A stretch of 64,000 bases of DNA from Actinomycetota bacterium (GTDB lineage: Bacteria; Actinomycetota; Actinomycetes; Actinomycetales; Microbacteriaceae). Shown in pieces: positions 56,047-64,000 of the stretch; position 1 is the stretch's first letter, and every line of letters starts with the position of its first letter. Made by a program: the position numbers and the translations under genes. The DNA is taken from the NCBI GenBank assembly GCA_947449765.1, contig CANFSP010000008.1:1-64000 (forward strand). Direction: 5' to 3'. The notes under the pieces were generated by a model. It did no database searches, was not told where the DNA came from, and saw nothing but the letters and a program-made list of their open reading frames with translations.

Positions 56047-57774
56047 ATGAGTACAACATTGGCTCCCGTTCCCGTCGTTCAGGCAAACCCCTCGGCTAGC
56101 CGAACGGTAGGCGTTACTCGAGGCTCGAAGCGCGGAAACGTCATCGTACGATGGATGACGTCGACCGACCACAAGGTAATCGGTCACCTCTACGTCATCA
56201 CCTCGCTGGTCTACTTCGTTATCGGTGGCATCATGGCTGCCATCATTCGCATGCAGCTGTTTGCTCCAGGCCTTCAGGTGCTCGCAACCAAAGAGCAGTA
56301 CAACCAGATGTTCACCATGCACGGAACGATCATGCTGCTCATGGTGGCAACGCCGCTCTTCGCAGGTCTGGCTAATGAGCTTGTTCCGCTTCAAATTGGT
56401 GCGCCAGACGTGGCATTCCCACGCCTCAACATGCTCTCTTACTGGATTTACTTCTTCGGTAGCCTTATCGCCGTGGCAGGCTTCCTGACCCCCGGTGGTG
56501 CAGCAAGTTTTGGTTGGTTTGCCTACACTCCGCTGTCGTCGATGACCTACTCTCCGAGCCTTGGTAGCAACATGTGGGTTGTGGGTCTGGCCCTCAGTGG
56601 TTTTGGCACCATCCTTGGAGCAGTGAACTTCATCACCACCACCATCACCATGCGTGCTCCGGGTATGACCATGTTCCGCATGTCGATTTTTACGTGGAAC
56701 ATCATGGTGACCTCGATTCTCGTCATCCTCGTTTTCCCCGTTTTTGCGGTCGCACTCTTTGGATTGGCGGCAGATCGGGTATTTGGTGCGCACGTCTTTG
56801 ACGCGGCCACGGGCGGAGCCATGTTGTGGCAACACATGTTCTGGTTCTTCGGCCATCCGGAGGTCTATATTCTGGCCTTGCCCTTCTTTGGGGTGGTTTC
56901 GGAGATCATCCCCGTCTTCAGCCGCAAACCAATTTTTGGTTACAAGACGCTGGTCTATGCAACGCTGGCCATTGGTGCCTTGTCCATGACGGTGTGGGCT
57001 CACCACATGTACGTCACCGGTTCGGTACTGCTTCCATTCTTCGCGCTTCTCACGATGTTGATTGCGGTCCCCACCGGAGTGAAGATCTTCAACTGGATTG
57101 GAACCATGTTCCGTGGTTCGTTGACCTTTGAAACTCCGATGCTCTTCGCTATCGGTTTCATCTTCAACTTTATTTTTGGTGGACTGACCGGAGTCATTCT
57201 GGCGTCACCTCCGCTGGACTTCCACTTGTCGGACAGTTACTTCATCGTGGCGCACTTCCACTACGTCATCGTGGGTGGTCTGGTGTTCGGGCTCTTTGGC
57301 GCCATCTATTTCTGGTGGCCAAAGTGGGCTGGCAAGATGCTCAATGAGCGACTCGGGCAGTGGCACTTCTGGCTGTTCTTCATTGGCTTCAACGTGACAT
57401 TCCTCATTCAGCACTGGCTGGGTGTCATGGGTATGCCACGTCGTTACGCGTCGTATCTCCCTGAGGATGGGTTCACGTGGATGAACCAGCTCTCATCGCT
57501 GGGTACGCTCATCATGGGTATCTCCCTGATCCCGTGGCTAATCAACATCTATCTGACCTCGCGGTTCGCACCCAAGGTTACGGTTAATGACCCGTGGGGT
57601 TACGGACGATCGTTGGAATGGGCGACCAGCTGTCCTCCGCCGCGCCACAACTTCACGTCCATTCCGCGCATCCGGAGCGAGTCTCCTGCATTTGACCTGA
57701 ACCACCCGGAGTTGGCTCCAGTCGGATACAGTGACGCCGCTTCGCCCGCTAGGGTTCTCGAGAAGAAGGCATAA
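56047..57774 (+). CDS. ctaD: Cytochrome c oxidase subunit I
   Basis: The 575-residue protein has twelve membrane spans with [20 protein letters not shown] (heme a ligand), [22 protein letters not shown] (Cu-B and Tyr crosslink), WAHHMYVTG and [12 protein letters not shown] (heme ligands). It is the aa3-type oxygen-reducing, proton-pumping subunit. It begins nine bases after ctaC and is co-transcribed. Length is typical. Confidence 0.98.
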   Translation: MSTTLAPVPVVQANPSASRTVGVTRGSKRGNVIVRWMTSTDHKVIGHLYVITSLVYFVIGGIMAAIIRMQLFAPGLQVLATKEQYNQMFTMHGTIMLLMVATPLFAGLANELVPLQIGAPDVAFPRLNMLSYWIYFFGSLIAVAGFLTPGGAASFGWFAYTPLSSMTYSPSLGSNMWVVGLALSGFGTILGAVNFITTTITMRAPGMTMFRMSIFTWNIMVTSILVILVFPVFAVALFGLAADRVFGAHVFDAATGGAMLWQHMFWFFGHPEVYILALPFFGVVSEIIPVFSRKPIFGYKTLVYATLAIGALSMTVWAHHMYVTGSVLLPFFALLTMLIAVPTGVKIFNWIGTMFRGSLTFETPMLFAIGFIFNFIFGGLTGVILASPPLDFHLSDSYFIVAHFHYVIVGGLVFGLFGAIYFWWPKWAGKMLNERLGQWHFWLFFIGFNVTFLIQHWLGVMGMPRRYASYLPEDGFTWMNQLSSLGTLIMGISLIPWLINIYLTSRFAPKVTVNDPWGYGRSLEWATSCPPPRHNFTSIPRIRSESPAFDLNHPELAPVGYSDAASPARVLEKKA

Positions 57775-57780
57775 CCGAAG

Positions 57781-58197
57781 ATGAAATCCAACATTGTCTT
57801 TCTCACGGTCTTTGCCGTTTTCTTCGCGCTTGCGTCTGCGGTCTACACCGTGTGGAACTACCTCGCGGAAGGCAAAATTGAGATCGTCGGGACCGTCGCG
57901 ATTGGTCTCTCGGCCATCCTGGCAGCATTCATCGGGTTCTTCCTCAATTTGGTGAACAGGTCTCAGGGAGGGATTCTTCTCCCTGAGGACCGCGATGCTG
58001 ACATTGACGATGCTGATCCCGAGCTTGGTCACTTCAGCCCGTGGAGCTGGTGGCCATTCATGATCGGCGTGGGTCTCTTCCTCGTTTTCCTCGGACTTGC
58101 CGTGGGAATCTGGGTGATGTTCATCGGAGTGCCCTTCGTTCTCATCTCCATTGTGGGATGGGTGTACGAGTACTACCGGGGTAACTTCGGACACTGA
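57781..58197 (+). CDS. ctaF: Cytochrome c oxidase subunit IV (actinobacterial)
   Basis: The 138-residue protein has four short hydrophobic segments (MKSNIVFLTVFAVFFALASA, IEIVGTVAIGLSAILAAFIG, WWPFMIGVGLFLVFLGLAVG, VMFIGVPFVLISIVG) and a polar linker with LPEDRDADIDDADPELGHFSPWSWWP. The sequence and position directly after ctaD match the small CtaF subunit of the actinobacterial bc1-aa3 supercomplex. It probably stabilises the oxidase. Confidence 0.93.
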   Translation: MKSNIVFLTVFAVFFALASAVYTVWNYLAEGKIEIVGTVAIGLSAILAAFIGFFLNLVNRSQGGILLPEDRDADIDDADPELGHFSPWSWWPFMIGVGLFLVFLGLAVGIWVMFIGVPFVLISIVGWVYEYYRGNFGH

Positions 58198-58210
58198 CAC
58201 GAATTTTCGT

Positions 58211-58248
58211 AATATCGGCGCTCTGGCCTCGGTCAGGGCGCCGATATT
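58211..58248. terminator. Strong hairpin terminating the cta operon
   Basis: AATATCGGCGC (58211-58221) pairs perfectly with GCGCCGATATT (58238-58248); the inner bases also pair. On the plus strand GTTTA follows; on the minus strand ACGAAAATTC follows. It lies 13 bp after ctaF, and 105 bp past the DUF1801 stop, so it can terminate the former and possibly the latter. Confidence 0.7.
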
Positions 58249-58352
58249 GTTTACCCTGAACTCCGCTCAGGAGACCCAGTACCGTTGCATGCGTGTCAAG
58301 GAACGAAGATTGTGCCGCTTCGTCGCGAGTCGTGACCACGGGCGATTCATTG

Positions 58353-58718
58353 TTACGCAAGCTCGAGTAGGGCTAGCCGTGCGTCCACCATGTCGAGAAT
58401 GAGCTGTTCGTCTATCGTCCAGTCCTTGGGGACCTGGAAGGTGCCTTTGTTGACTGTGTAGCCGGTCAGGCGCGGGCGAAAAGCGTCGAGTACGCCTTCT
58501 CCCCATGGAGCTAGAGTGATGTGCGCCTTGGCGACGCTGAGCCCAAACACGTAATGCTTGCCCCAGCGAAGCTGAGGAACGTTCCAGGCGATTACGGGTG
58601 TGAGACCGGGGCGCTGCGTTTCCACGAGACTGATCAGCTGCTGTACGGTTTCGCGGGCGGGTGACGATTGGGCTGCGATGTAGCTGGATACATCACTAAA
58701 TCGAGCGGGGGCTGGCAT
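58353..58718 (-). CDS. DUF1801 (YdhG-type) small protein
   Basis: The 121-residue product has the domain order of DUF1801: a helical start (FSDVSSYIAAQSSPARETVQQLISLVE), GLTPVIAWNVPQLRWGKHYVFGLSVAKAHITLAPW, and a final YTVNKGTFQVP with the last helices. Family members have been linked to iron handling (frataxin-like fold), but the role is not firmly known. It is a lone gene, on the minus strand opposite to the cta operon. Confidence 0.82.
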   Translation of the reverse strand: MPAPARFSDVSSYIAAQSSPARETVQQLISLVETQRPGLTPVIAWNVPQLRWGKHYVFGLSVAKAHITLAPWGEGVLDAFRPRLTGYTVNKGTFQVPKDWTIDEQLILDMVDARLALLELA

Positions 58719-58762
58719 GCATCTAGGCTACGGGAGAGTCAGCACGAGACATGGGAGAAATG

Positions 58763-58800
58763 ACTGTGGCCGCCACCCTTTTAGGGGCAGCGGCCACAGT
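58763..58800 (-). terminator. glnA terminator hairpin
   Basis: ACTGTGGCCGC (58763-58773) pairs with GCGGCCACAGT (58790-58800), with CACCC/GGGGC extending the stem. It lies 14 bp past the glnA stop on the minus strand, followed by CATTTCTCCC, so a weak U-tract only. Confidence 0.7.
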
Positions 58801-58813
58801 GATACCAAACGAG

Positions 58814-60238
58814 TTAGACGCCGTAGTAGAGCTGGAACTCAAGCGGGTGAGGCAGCATGGACAGCGGCTTGATTTCGTTGGTGCGCTTGTAGTCGATCCA
58901 CGTCTCAATGAGGTCCTTGGTGAACACTCCACCGGCGAGAAGGAACTCGTGGTCCTTCTCGAGGGCAGCGAGGGCGTCTTCGAGCGATCCGGGAACCTGA
59001 GGAATGTTCTTTGCTTCCTCCGGCGGGAGTTCGTAGAGGTCCTTGTCGACCGGCTCGTGAGGCTCGATACGGTTCTTGATTCCATCAAGACCCGCCATCA
59101 TTTGAGCCGCAAAAGCAAGGTACGGGTTTCCCGAAGCATCAGGTGCACGGAATTCAATGCGCTTGGCCTTCGGGTTTGTGCCCGTGATCGGGATGCGAAT
59201 GGCTGCCGAACGGTTACCTGCCGAGTAGACCAGGTTGACCGGAGCCTCGAAGCCTGGCACCAGACGGTGGAACGAGTTCACCGAGGGGTTGGTGAAGGCG
59301 ATAACCGCGGGAGCGTGCTTGAGGAGACCTCCGATGTACCAGCGGGCAATGTCAGAGAGTCCGCCGTAGCCGTTCTCGTCGTAGAACAGTGGCTTGCCGT
59401 CGTTCCAGAGCGACTGGTGCGTGTGCATACCGGAACCGTTGTCACCGAAGAGCGGCTTGGGCATGAACGTTGCCGTCTTACCCCACTCGAGTGCCGTGTT
59501 CTTGACGATGTACTTGAACTTGAGGATGTCGTCAGCCGCGTTGACCATCGTGTTGAAGCGGTAGTTGATCTCGCCCTGACCTGCAGTTCCAACTTCGTGG
59601 TGGCTACGCTCAAGAATGAGACCTGCTTCTTCAAGCTTGATGCAGATGTCGTCACGCAGATCCGCGTGCTGGTCGACTGGGGTAACCGGAAAGTATCCAC
59701 CCTTGTATGGGGTTTTGTTTCCGAGGTTTCCGCCCTCTTCTTTGCGACCTGAGTTCCACGCGGCCTCAGACGAATCGACAGCGTAGAAGGTGTACTCCGG
59801 CTTTACCTGGTAACGAATTTCATCGAAGATGAAGAACTCTGCTTCAGGAGCGAAGAATGCGGTATCTGCAATTCCGGTCGACGCGAGGAACTTCTCGGCC
59901 TTCTTGGCAACCTGACGCGGGTCACGGTGGTAAATCTCACCGTTGCGCGGGTTGTAAATGTCAAAGAGCATGATGAGCGTCTTCTCAGACCGGAAAGGGT
60001 CAAGGTACGCGGTCGTCACATCGGGGATGAGCTGCATGTCAGATTCGTTAATGTTGGCAAAACCTCGAATGGACGAGCCATCGAACATTTGACCGACCGT
60101 AAAGAAATCCTCGTCAACGGTGGATGCCGGAATGTTGAAGTGTTGCTGAACGCCGGGAAGGTCGCAGAAGCGAATGTCAAGGAAGCGAACGTTCTCGTCC
60201 TTGATGTACTTGATCACCTCAGATGAATCTTTGAACAT
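58814..60238 (-). CDS. glnA: Glutamine synthetase, type I
   Basis: The 474-residue enzyme has [44 protein letters not shown] (ATP/metal site), [15 protein letters not shown] and the adenylylation loop [10 protein letters not shown] with a tyrosine at the usual place. It makes glutamine from glutamate, ammonia and ATP. Tyr adenylylation by GlnE is expected. The start is ATG 60238 (MFKDSSEV), with GGAGAC 8 bases before it; an upstream in-frame TTG at 60253 overlaps that Shine-Dalgarno and was rejected. Confidence 0.97.
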   Translation of the reverse strand: MFKDSSEVIKYIKDENVRFLDIRFCDLPGVQQHFNIPASTVDEDFFTVGQMFDGSSIRGFANINESDMQLIPDVTTAYLDPFRSEKTLIMLFDIYNPRNGEIYHRDPRQVAKKAEKFLASTGIADTAFFAPEAEFFIFDEIRYQVKPEYTFYAVDSSEAAWNSGRKEEGGNLGNKTPYKGGYFPVTPVDQHADLRDDICIKLEEAGLILERSHHEVGTAGQGEINYRFNTMVNAADDILKFKYIVKNTALEWGKTATFMPKPLFGDNGSGMHTHQSLWNDGKPLFYDENGYGGLSDIARWYIGGLLKHAPAVIAFTNPSVNSFHRLVPGFEAPVNLVYSAGNRSAAIRIPITGTNPKAKRIEFRAPDASGNPYLAFAAQMMAGLDGIKNRIEPHEPVDKDLYELPPEEAKNIPQVPGSLEDALAALEKDHEFLLAGGVFTKDLIETWIDYKRTNEIKPLSMLPHPLEFQLYYGV

Positions 60239-60270
60239 GCCTAAAGTCTCCAAAACGGATATGTGAAAAG

Positions 60271-60289
60271 GTCCTCAGCGGTTGAGGAC
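60271..60289 (-). promoter_or_regulatory. glnA leader hairpin
   Basis: GTCCTCA (60271-60277) pairs with TGAGGAC (60283-60289), loop GCGGT. On the minus strand CTTTTCACAT follows, 33-51 bases before the glnA ATG. It lies in the leader of the glnA message; a short attenuator or a protein-binding site is possible. No clear GlnR box pair was recognised in the 142-bp gap between glnA and the RDD gene. Confidence 0.4.
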
Positions 60290-60380
60290 TTCATTTACGG
60301 TAACCACCAGCTTTAACGCGGTCGTGTCGTCAATGTTTCTACTATGTTACGCGAATTTTTAGGCGCCTTAGACTGGATGC

Positions 60381-60848
60381 GTGAGTCCTTCATCCTCGTC
60401 CTCTTCGCAGGCACGAGTGAGCTCATTCCCGGGTGAGAGACTGGGCTTGCCTCAGGAGGGGACCCGCTCCGTCGCTCGATTTGGTCGCCGGTTCGTGGCG
60501 CTCATTATCGATTGGTTAGTCGCAAGCGCTCTGGCTTACGGGATTGCCCTCGCGGTGACAGGATCGACGGAACGGATTAGCCCCTCGCATCCGGCTCACC
60601 AGTCGTTGGTCTATGGACTATGGGTTGCGCTGATGATTATCGAGGTGCCCATTCTCGGTGGCACGCTGGGACATCGACTGATGGGATGTGCAGTCACTCC
60701 GCTCGCGGGTGGCTGGCCTGGGCTGTGGCGTCCTGTAGTGCGCGCGCTTCTGCTCGCCCTCGTCATCCCGGCTCTTGTCTGGGATTCGGACTCTCGAGGA
60801 TTTCATGACAAAGTAGCGGGAACCGTCCTCGTTCGCACCTCGCGATGA
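60381..60848 (+). CDS. RDD-family membrane protein
   Basis: The 155-residue protein has a Ser-rich start, then the RDD signature region SVARFGRRFVALIIDWLVASALAY with the Arg and Asp-containing first span. Two more spans follow (LVYGLWVALMIIEVPILGG, ALLLALVIPALVW), and the final DSRGFHDKVAGTVLV with the second RDD motif. The function is unknown; this family often sits next to glnA in actinobacteria, as here (divergent). GTG start at 60381. Confidence 0.88.
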   Translation: MSPSSSSSSQARVSSFPGERLGLPQEGTRSVARFGRRFVALIIDWLVASALAYGIALAVTGSTERISPSHPAHQSLVYGLWVALMIIEVPILGGTLGHRLMGCAVTPLAGGWPGLWRPVVRALLLALVIPALVWDSDSRGFHDKVAGTVLVRTSR

Positions 60849-60891
60849 CTCGCTGGCGTACCTAGCTCGCGTGCCCAGGATGTGTGACGGG

Positions 60892-61578
60892 CTAGCGGGG
60901 CTTTCCCGCACGAACCTTGCGTGGGTCAATGCCTTTCGGGATGGGCATCGCTGAGGTGAGCGAGCTCAACCGATGTTCCACGACCTGAACCTCGCGCTTG
61001 GTCAGCGTGCGCTTGAAGCGACGAATGCTCCCCGGGATTTCTTTGAGTGCCAGCGAATCTTCGTCGGGACCCACGTAAAGCTGATGAATCGGAACGTTGG
61101 GAACAACCCGGGCAATTTTGCGCGACTCATCGGAAACCATGCGCTCAGTTCTGCTGCGCGGACCCTCGGCGACCAACACGACGCCACCTCGTCCGACCGC
61201 GCGGAAAATGCAGTCGCGATTCTTATTGACGGCGATCGGTGTGTCGCTGGTTACCCAGCCGCGGCGAAGAGCCGAGGTGAGAACAGCTCCCGTGGCGCCG
61301 GGCTGTCCCTCCATCTGCTTGTACGCGGCCTGTTCGGCTCGTCGTCCGAGAACGATGAGAGCGAGGAGGACTCCGACCAGGATGCCAATCAGAATGGCAA
61401 GAATGAGAGTCAGTACAGCCGTGGCGAAGAAGACGAGTCCGATGGCGACGGCGATGGCGATGGGAACAAGGAACGACCCGAGGATTAGGGGAGTCGCCGC
61501 CTTGTCGATGCGGCGTGTCATGTTGTAGACCTGCCACATTTGGGCGATGCGACCTGGTGTCTTGTTGCGATTAGCCAT
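60892..61578 (-). CDS. DUF4191 membrane protein
   Basis: The 228-residue product starts KTPGRIAQMWQVYNMTRRID, then two long membrane spans (about 31-75, LILGSFLVPIAIAVAIGLVF and LILAILIGILVGVLLALIV), then a cytoplasmic domain with GVVLVAEGPRSRTERMV and KRTLTKREVQVVEHRL. DUF4191 lies next to lipA in actinobacteria, as here (82 bp past the lipA stop). The role is unknown; position suggests a link to lipoylation or to the nearby RDD protein. Start ATG 61578. Confidence 0.88.
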   Translation of the reverse strand: MANRNKTPGRIAQMWQVYNMTRRIDKAATPLILGSFLVPIAIAVAIGLVFFATAVLTLILAILIGILVGVLLALIVLGRRAEQAAYKQMEGQPGATGAVLTSALRRGWVTSDTPIAVNKNRDCIFRAVGRGGVVLVAEGPRSRTERMVSDESRKIARVVPNVPIHQLYVGPDEDSLALKEIPGSIRRFKRTLTKREVQVVEHRLSSLTSAMPIPKGIDPRKVRAGKPR

Positions 61579-61660
61579 GAGACAAGATTACCGAGTTGGT
61601 GCCGGCGTCGTGGACACGAGAACTGCTTGCGCGAAGCGTACGAAGCGCTCGACTGTCCGG

Positions 61661-62644
61661 TTAGACCGCTTGCGAGAAGTCGTGCGCGCCTTCGGCGAGG
61701 TGTGCCAGATGCTCCGGAATCGGACGTCCTTTTGCCAGCATCGACTGCGCGTAGAGGCGCCCTGCACGGTATGAACTGCGGACCAACGGTCCAGAGAGCA
61801 CACCAAGGAATCCAAGACTCTCGGCTTCTGCCTTGAGTGCGATGAACTCTTCTGGATGCACCCACCGCGCAACCGGAAGGTGGCGTGGGCTCGGGCGGAG
61901 GTACTGAGTAATCGTGATGATGTCGGTGCCCGCCTCATAGAGGTCGCGGAGAGCCTCGGATATTTCTTCTGGTTCTTCGCCCATGCCAAGAATCAGATTT
62001 GATTTGGTAATCATTCCTGCGGCGCGAGCCTGAGTCAGCACATCCAGTGATCGTTCGTAGCGAAAGGCGGGCCGGATTCGTTTGAATATTCGCGGCACAG
62101 TCTCGACGTTGTGGGCAAATACCTCTGGTTTGGCGTCGAAGACTTGCTGGAGCAGGGCGGGCGTGCCGGAAAAGTCTGGAACCAGAATTTCCACTCCAGT
62201 GCCCTCACTCTGTGCGTGAATTTGTCGAATTGTTTCGGCGTACAGCCATGCACCTTCGTCGGGCAAGTCGTCTCGCGCCACACCGGTGACGGTGGCGTAC
62301 CTAAGTTGCATCGAGAGCACAGATTCACCGACTCGGCGGGGTTCATCGGCATCAAAATCTGCTGGCTTTCCGGTGTCGATCTGGCAGAAATCGCAGCGAC
62401 GCGTGCATTGAGAGCCACCAATGAGGAATGTGGCTTCACGGTCTTCCCAGCACTCGTAAATGTTGGGACAGCCGGCTTCTTGGCAGACGGTGTGCAGGTT
62501 CTCGGTTTTGACCAAGCTCTGCAGCTGCAGATATTCCGGACCCATTTTCGCCTTCGTGCGAATCCACTCAGGCTTTTTCTCGATGGGTGTTTGCGAGTTT
62601 CGCGTCTCGAGGCGAAGCAGTTTTCGTCCTTCAGGAGCGGGCAT
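61661..62644 (-). CDS. lipA: Lipoyl synthase
   Basis: The 327-residue radical-SAM enzyme has the auxiliary cluster cysteines [12 protein letters not shown] and the radical-SAM motif CTRRCDFC, plus [20 protein letters not shown] and the final [14 protein letters not shown]. It inserts two sulfurs into protein-bound octanoyl chains. The start ATG at 62644 ([13 protein letters not shown]) has AAGGA 6 bases before and matches the family; a longer frame (from 62695) lies inside lipB. It overlaps the end of lipB by 14 bases. Confidence 0.96.
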   Translation of the reverse strand: MPAPEGRKLLRLETRNSQTPIEKKPEWIRTKAKMGPEYLQLQSLVKTENLHTVCQEAGCPNIYECWEDREATFLIGGSQCTRRCDFCQIDTGKPADFDADEPRRVGESVLSMQLRYATVTGVARDDLPDEGAWLYAETIRQIHAQSEGTGVEILVPDFSGTPALLQQVFDAKPEVFAHNVETVPRIFKRIRPAFRYERSLDVLTQARAAGMITKSNLILGMGEEPEEISEALRDLYEAGTDIITITQYLRPSPRHLPVARWVHPEEFIALKAEAESLGFLGVLSGPLVRSSYRAGRLYAQSMLAKGRPIPEHLAHLAEGAHDFSQAV

Positions 62645-63275
62645 AGGAATCCTTAAAGTGCTCGGTGAAAAGTTCTGAAATTTCTCGGACGACATCAGAA
62701 ACGGAAAGTGGACGATGAGCTACCGAAGCCATTGTGGTCACCCCGGCATCGCGAATACCACAGGCGATGATGCCGCGGTAGGCCTCGAGAGAGTTGTTCA
62801 CGTTGATCGCAAACCCATGCATCGTGACACCCTCGCTGACGCGAATGCCGATGGCAGCAATCTTGTCGTGCGTCAGTCCACGCTGTACCCAGACCCCGCT
62901 TCGCCCATCCACGCGCTCACCGATGATGTCGAACCGGGAGAGTGCACGAATGATGATCTCTTCCAGTAATCGGACATAGGCGACGACGTCCAGGGGCTCG
63001 GACAGGCGGGTGATGGGGTAGCCGACGAGCTGGCCGGGGCCGTGCCAGGTAATTTTTCCGCCGCGATCGACGTCAATCACCGGCGTTCCGTCTGTGGGGC
63101 GTTCGTCTGCTTCCGTGCGTTTTCCGGCGGTGTAGACGCTCGTGTGCTCAAGGAGAAGCAAGGTGTTTTCTCGTTGACCGCAGACCACTTCGCGGTGAAC
63201 CTGCCGCTGGTATGCAAGGGCTTCGTTGTAGTCGACCAGCGAGTCGCCTATCCCGAGCACTTCTACCTGTAGCAC
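62631..63275 (-). CDS. lipB: Lipoyl(octanoyl) transferase
   Basis: The 214-residue enzyme has [52 protein letters not shown] with the catalytic lysine, and GIIACGI with the catalytic cysteine. It moves octanoate from acyl-carrier protein to lipoyl domains, such as those of 2-oxoacid dehydrogenases. It lies upstream of lipA in one operon lipB-lipA-DUF4191; the 14-bp overlap implies coupling. Regulation by GarA targets the same dehydrogenase system downstream. Confidence 0.95.
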   Translation of the reverse strand: MLQVEVLGIGDSLVDYNEALAYQRQVHREVVCGQRENTLLLLEHTSVYTAGKRTEADERPTDGTPVIDVDRGGKITWHGPGQLVGYPITRLSEPLDVVAYVRLLEEIIIRALSRFDIIGERVDGRSGVWVQRGLTHDKIAAIGIRVSEGVTMHGFAINVNNSLEAYRGIIACGIRDAGVTTMASVAHRPLSVSDVVREISELFTEHFKDSYARS

Positions 63276-63401
63276 ACGTCAATTCTAGCCTTGCCTAAAC
63301 ATTCAATCTATGAATAAATACAAAATGTTTATCGTGATAGTTATCCACACCTGATGCCGACTGGGGCCCACGTGGAGGCTGAGTAGGCGAACTTAGACCC
63401 C

Positions 63402-64000
63402 ATGGACACACTACTTTTTTACGGGAGCTACCGGCTCGGTCGGGAGATACACCCACATGTCTTTGTCGGTGAACCCATACGGACGCCGTCAATAAGCCGG
63501 TTTATCCGATTCATCCCGTGGGACGCGGATCCCGTCGATGCGTGGGTTCACCTTCGCGACGCAGAGTTCTGCGAGGCTGACGATGCCGGCCTGTGGGTGC
63601 TTCTCGCAACAGGAAACGATCATCCTCACAAGATCGCACACCCCGAGTCCACATCGTCACGAAGTGGGACATTCTCGTCGCCGACGCGAGCCCTTGTTGA
63701 CCACGACAGACTCACTGGTGGGCACGATCGAGGGCGCGATTTTTTGTCCGAATTCCAGTTGGCAACGTCGGTGCAGACTCGACAGGAGAGCAGTAATCGC
63801 GGTACGAATCTGAGAAGCGTGCTCATTCGTCACCGAAAACTCGTCGCATTTTGTGCTGGCGCATTGTTGATTCTCGGCGGCATAGTTTTCGTCATGAGCG
63901 GTCCACGAGCGGATGGCACTCCGCTGGCACAGGTCACGACCGAACCACGAACTCGCGCCTCGCAAGCGGGTGAGAATTCGGATAAAACCGCTCAGTCGCC
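63402..64000 (+). CDS. Uncharacterised single-span membrane protein, partial (runs off the right edge)
   Basis: An ATG at 63402 opens 199 codons with no stop before the window end. Residues 1-146 look cytoplasmic (start MDTLLFYGSYRLG, later IRFIPWDADPVDAWVH and LLATGNDHPHKI), then a basic border RHRK and one membrane span (about 147-166, LVAFCAGALLILGGIVFVMSG), then a Ser/Thr/Gln-rich outer stretch. Codon use and composition are like the neighbours. No domain was recognised. No strong Shine-Dalgarno precedes the ATG. The gap before it (63276-63401, behind lipB) contains an A/T-rich stretch likely to hold promoters; no gene was seen there. Confidence 0.65.
   Translation, partial: MDTLLFYGSYRLGREIHPHVFVGEPIRTPSISRFIRFIPWDADPVDAWVHLRDAEFCEADDAGLWVLLATGNDHPHKIAHPESTSSRSGTFSSPTRALVDHDRLTGGHDRGRDFLSEFQLATSVQTRQESSNRGTNLRSVLIRHRKLVAFCAGALLILGGIVFVMSGPRADGTPLAQVTTEPRTRASQAGENSDKTAQS

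Noticed and set aside
55687-57006. 439-codon minus-strand frame across ctaC and ctaD
   Set aside because: It overlaps two clear oxidase genes and is His/Arg-rich, low in hydrophobic residues, as expected of an antisense reading of membrane proteins.
58751-59752. 333-codon plus-strand frame opposite glnA
   Set aside because: It begins in the glnA terminator and is Val/Arg-rich with no domain; glnA on the other strand is complete.
1-64000. CRISPR array, tRNA, rRNA or restriction/defence genes
   Set aside because: No regularly spaced repeats with spacers, no cloverleaf-like blocks in the intergenic gaps, and no nuclease, methyltransferase or toxin-antitoxin pair beyond the rRNA methyltransferases described.

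Overview
The window is a chromosomal segment of a high-GC Gram-positive actinobacterium, most likely a small-genome member of the Microbacteriaceae. Reasons: the actinobacterial order of the division and cell-wall cluster (mraZ to divIVA, then lspA, rluD, dnaE, hisD); the pairing of garA with MerR-type regulators; the pknL/Rv2175c-like/prenyl synthase/class II DAHP synthase block, in the same neighbourhood as in mycobacteria; the family-typical DUF3040, DUF3043 and DUF4191 proteins; frequent GTG starts and tightly packed genes. The genus cannot be fixed from the sequence alone.

Layout. (1) 1-700 is the only accessory-looking part: the 5' end of an IS481-type transposase runs off the left edge, followed by a 39-residue Lys/Ala-rich gene with its own terminator and a relic that resembles a sortase-type C-terminal anchor. 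(2) 703-8740: SRAP DNA-repair protein, a large-form GAPDH, an orphan pair of sugar ABC permeases, rlmN, a secreted Ig-like protein, a polysaccharide deacetylase and a DUF1295 membrane enzyme. (3) 8832-16893: garA, ftsR, a second MerR gene, a ParA-like ATPase, pyruvate carboxylase, a long MinD/ParA-like ATPase and peptide deformylase. (4) 16907-26592: acyl-CoA synthetase, ROK glucokinase, PlsC, class II DAHP synthase, PASTA kinase, LysM protein, Rv2175c-like regulator, polyprenyl synthase, DUF3040. (5) 26616-46034: a terminator, three MraZ repeats and the division/wall cluster mraZ-rsmH-ftsL-ftsI-murE-murF-mraY-murD-ftsW-murG-murC-ftsQ-ftsZ-yggS-sepF-yggT-divIVA-lspA-rluD, nearly all overlapping or closely spaced. 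(6) 46109-58197: dnaE, hisD, nrdR, pyrD, DUF3043, an M20 dipeptidase, an A-type Fe-S carrier and the cytochrome oxidase genes ctaC-ctaD-ctaF. (7) 58353-64000: DUF1801, glnA, RDD protein, DUF4191, lipA, lipB, and a previously unlisted open frame (63402 onward) that leaves the window without a stop.

The content is mostly housekeeping: peptidoglycan precursor synthesis and septation (part 5), its likely phospho-signalling and isoprenoid-carrier supply (part 4), and central carbon, nitrogen and respiratory functions. I found no CRISPR array, tRNA, rRNA or defence island. I did not find a convincing new multi-gene system. The more interesting signals are regulatory or divergent: a shared CTTCAACT dyad element upstream of the second MerR gene and of ftsZ (with ftsR encoded in the window), an MurE whose DNPR specificity motif reads FHPR, a 12-bp inverted repeat between mraZ and rsmH, a strong hairpin before the DAHP synthase, and the degenerate anchor relic next to an IS element.
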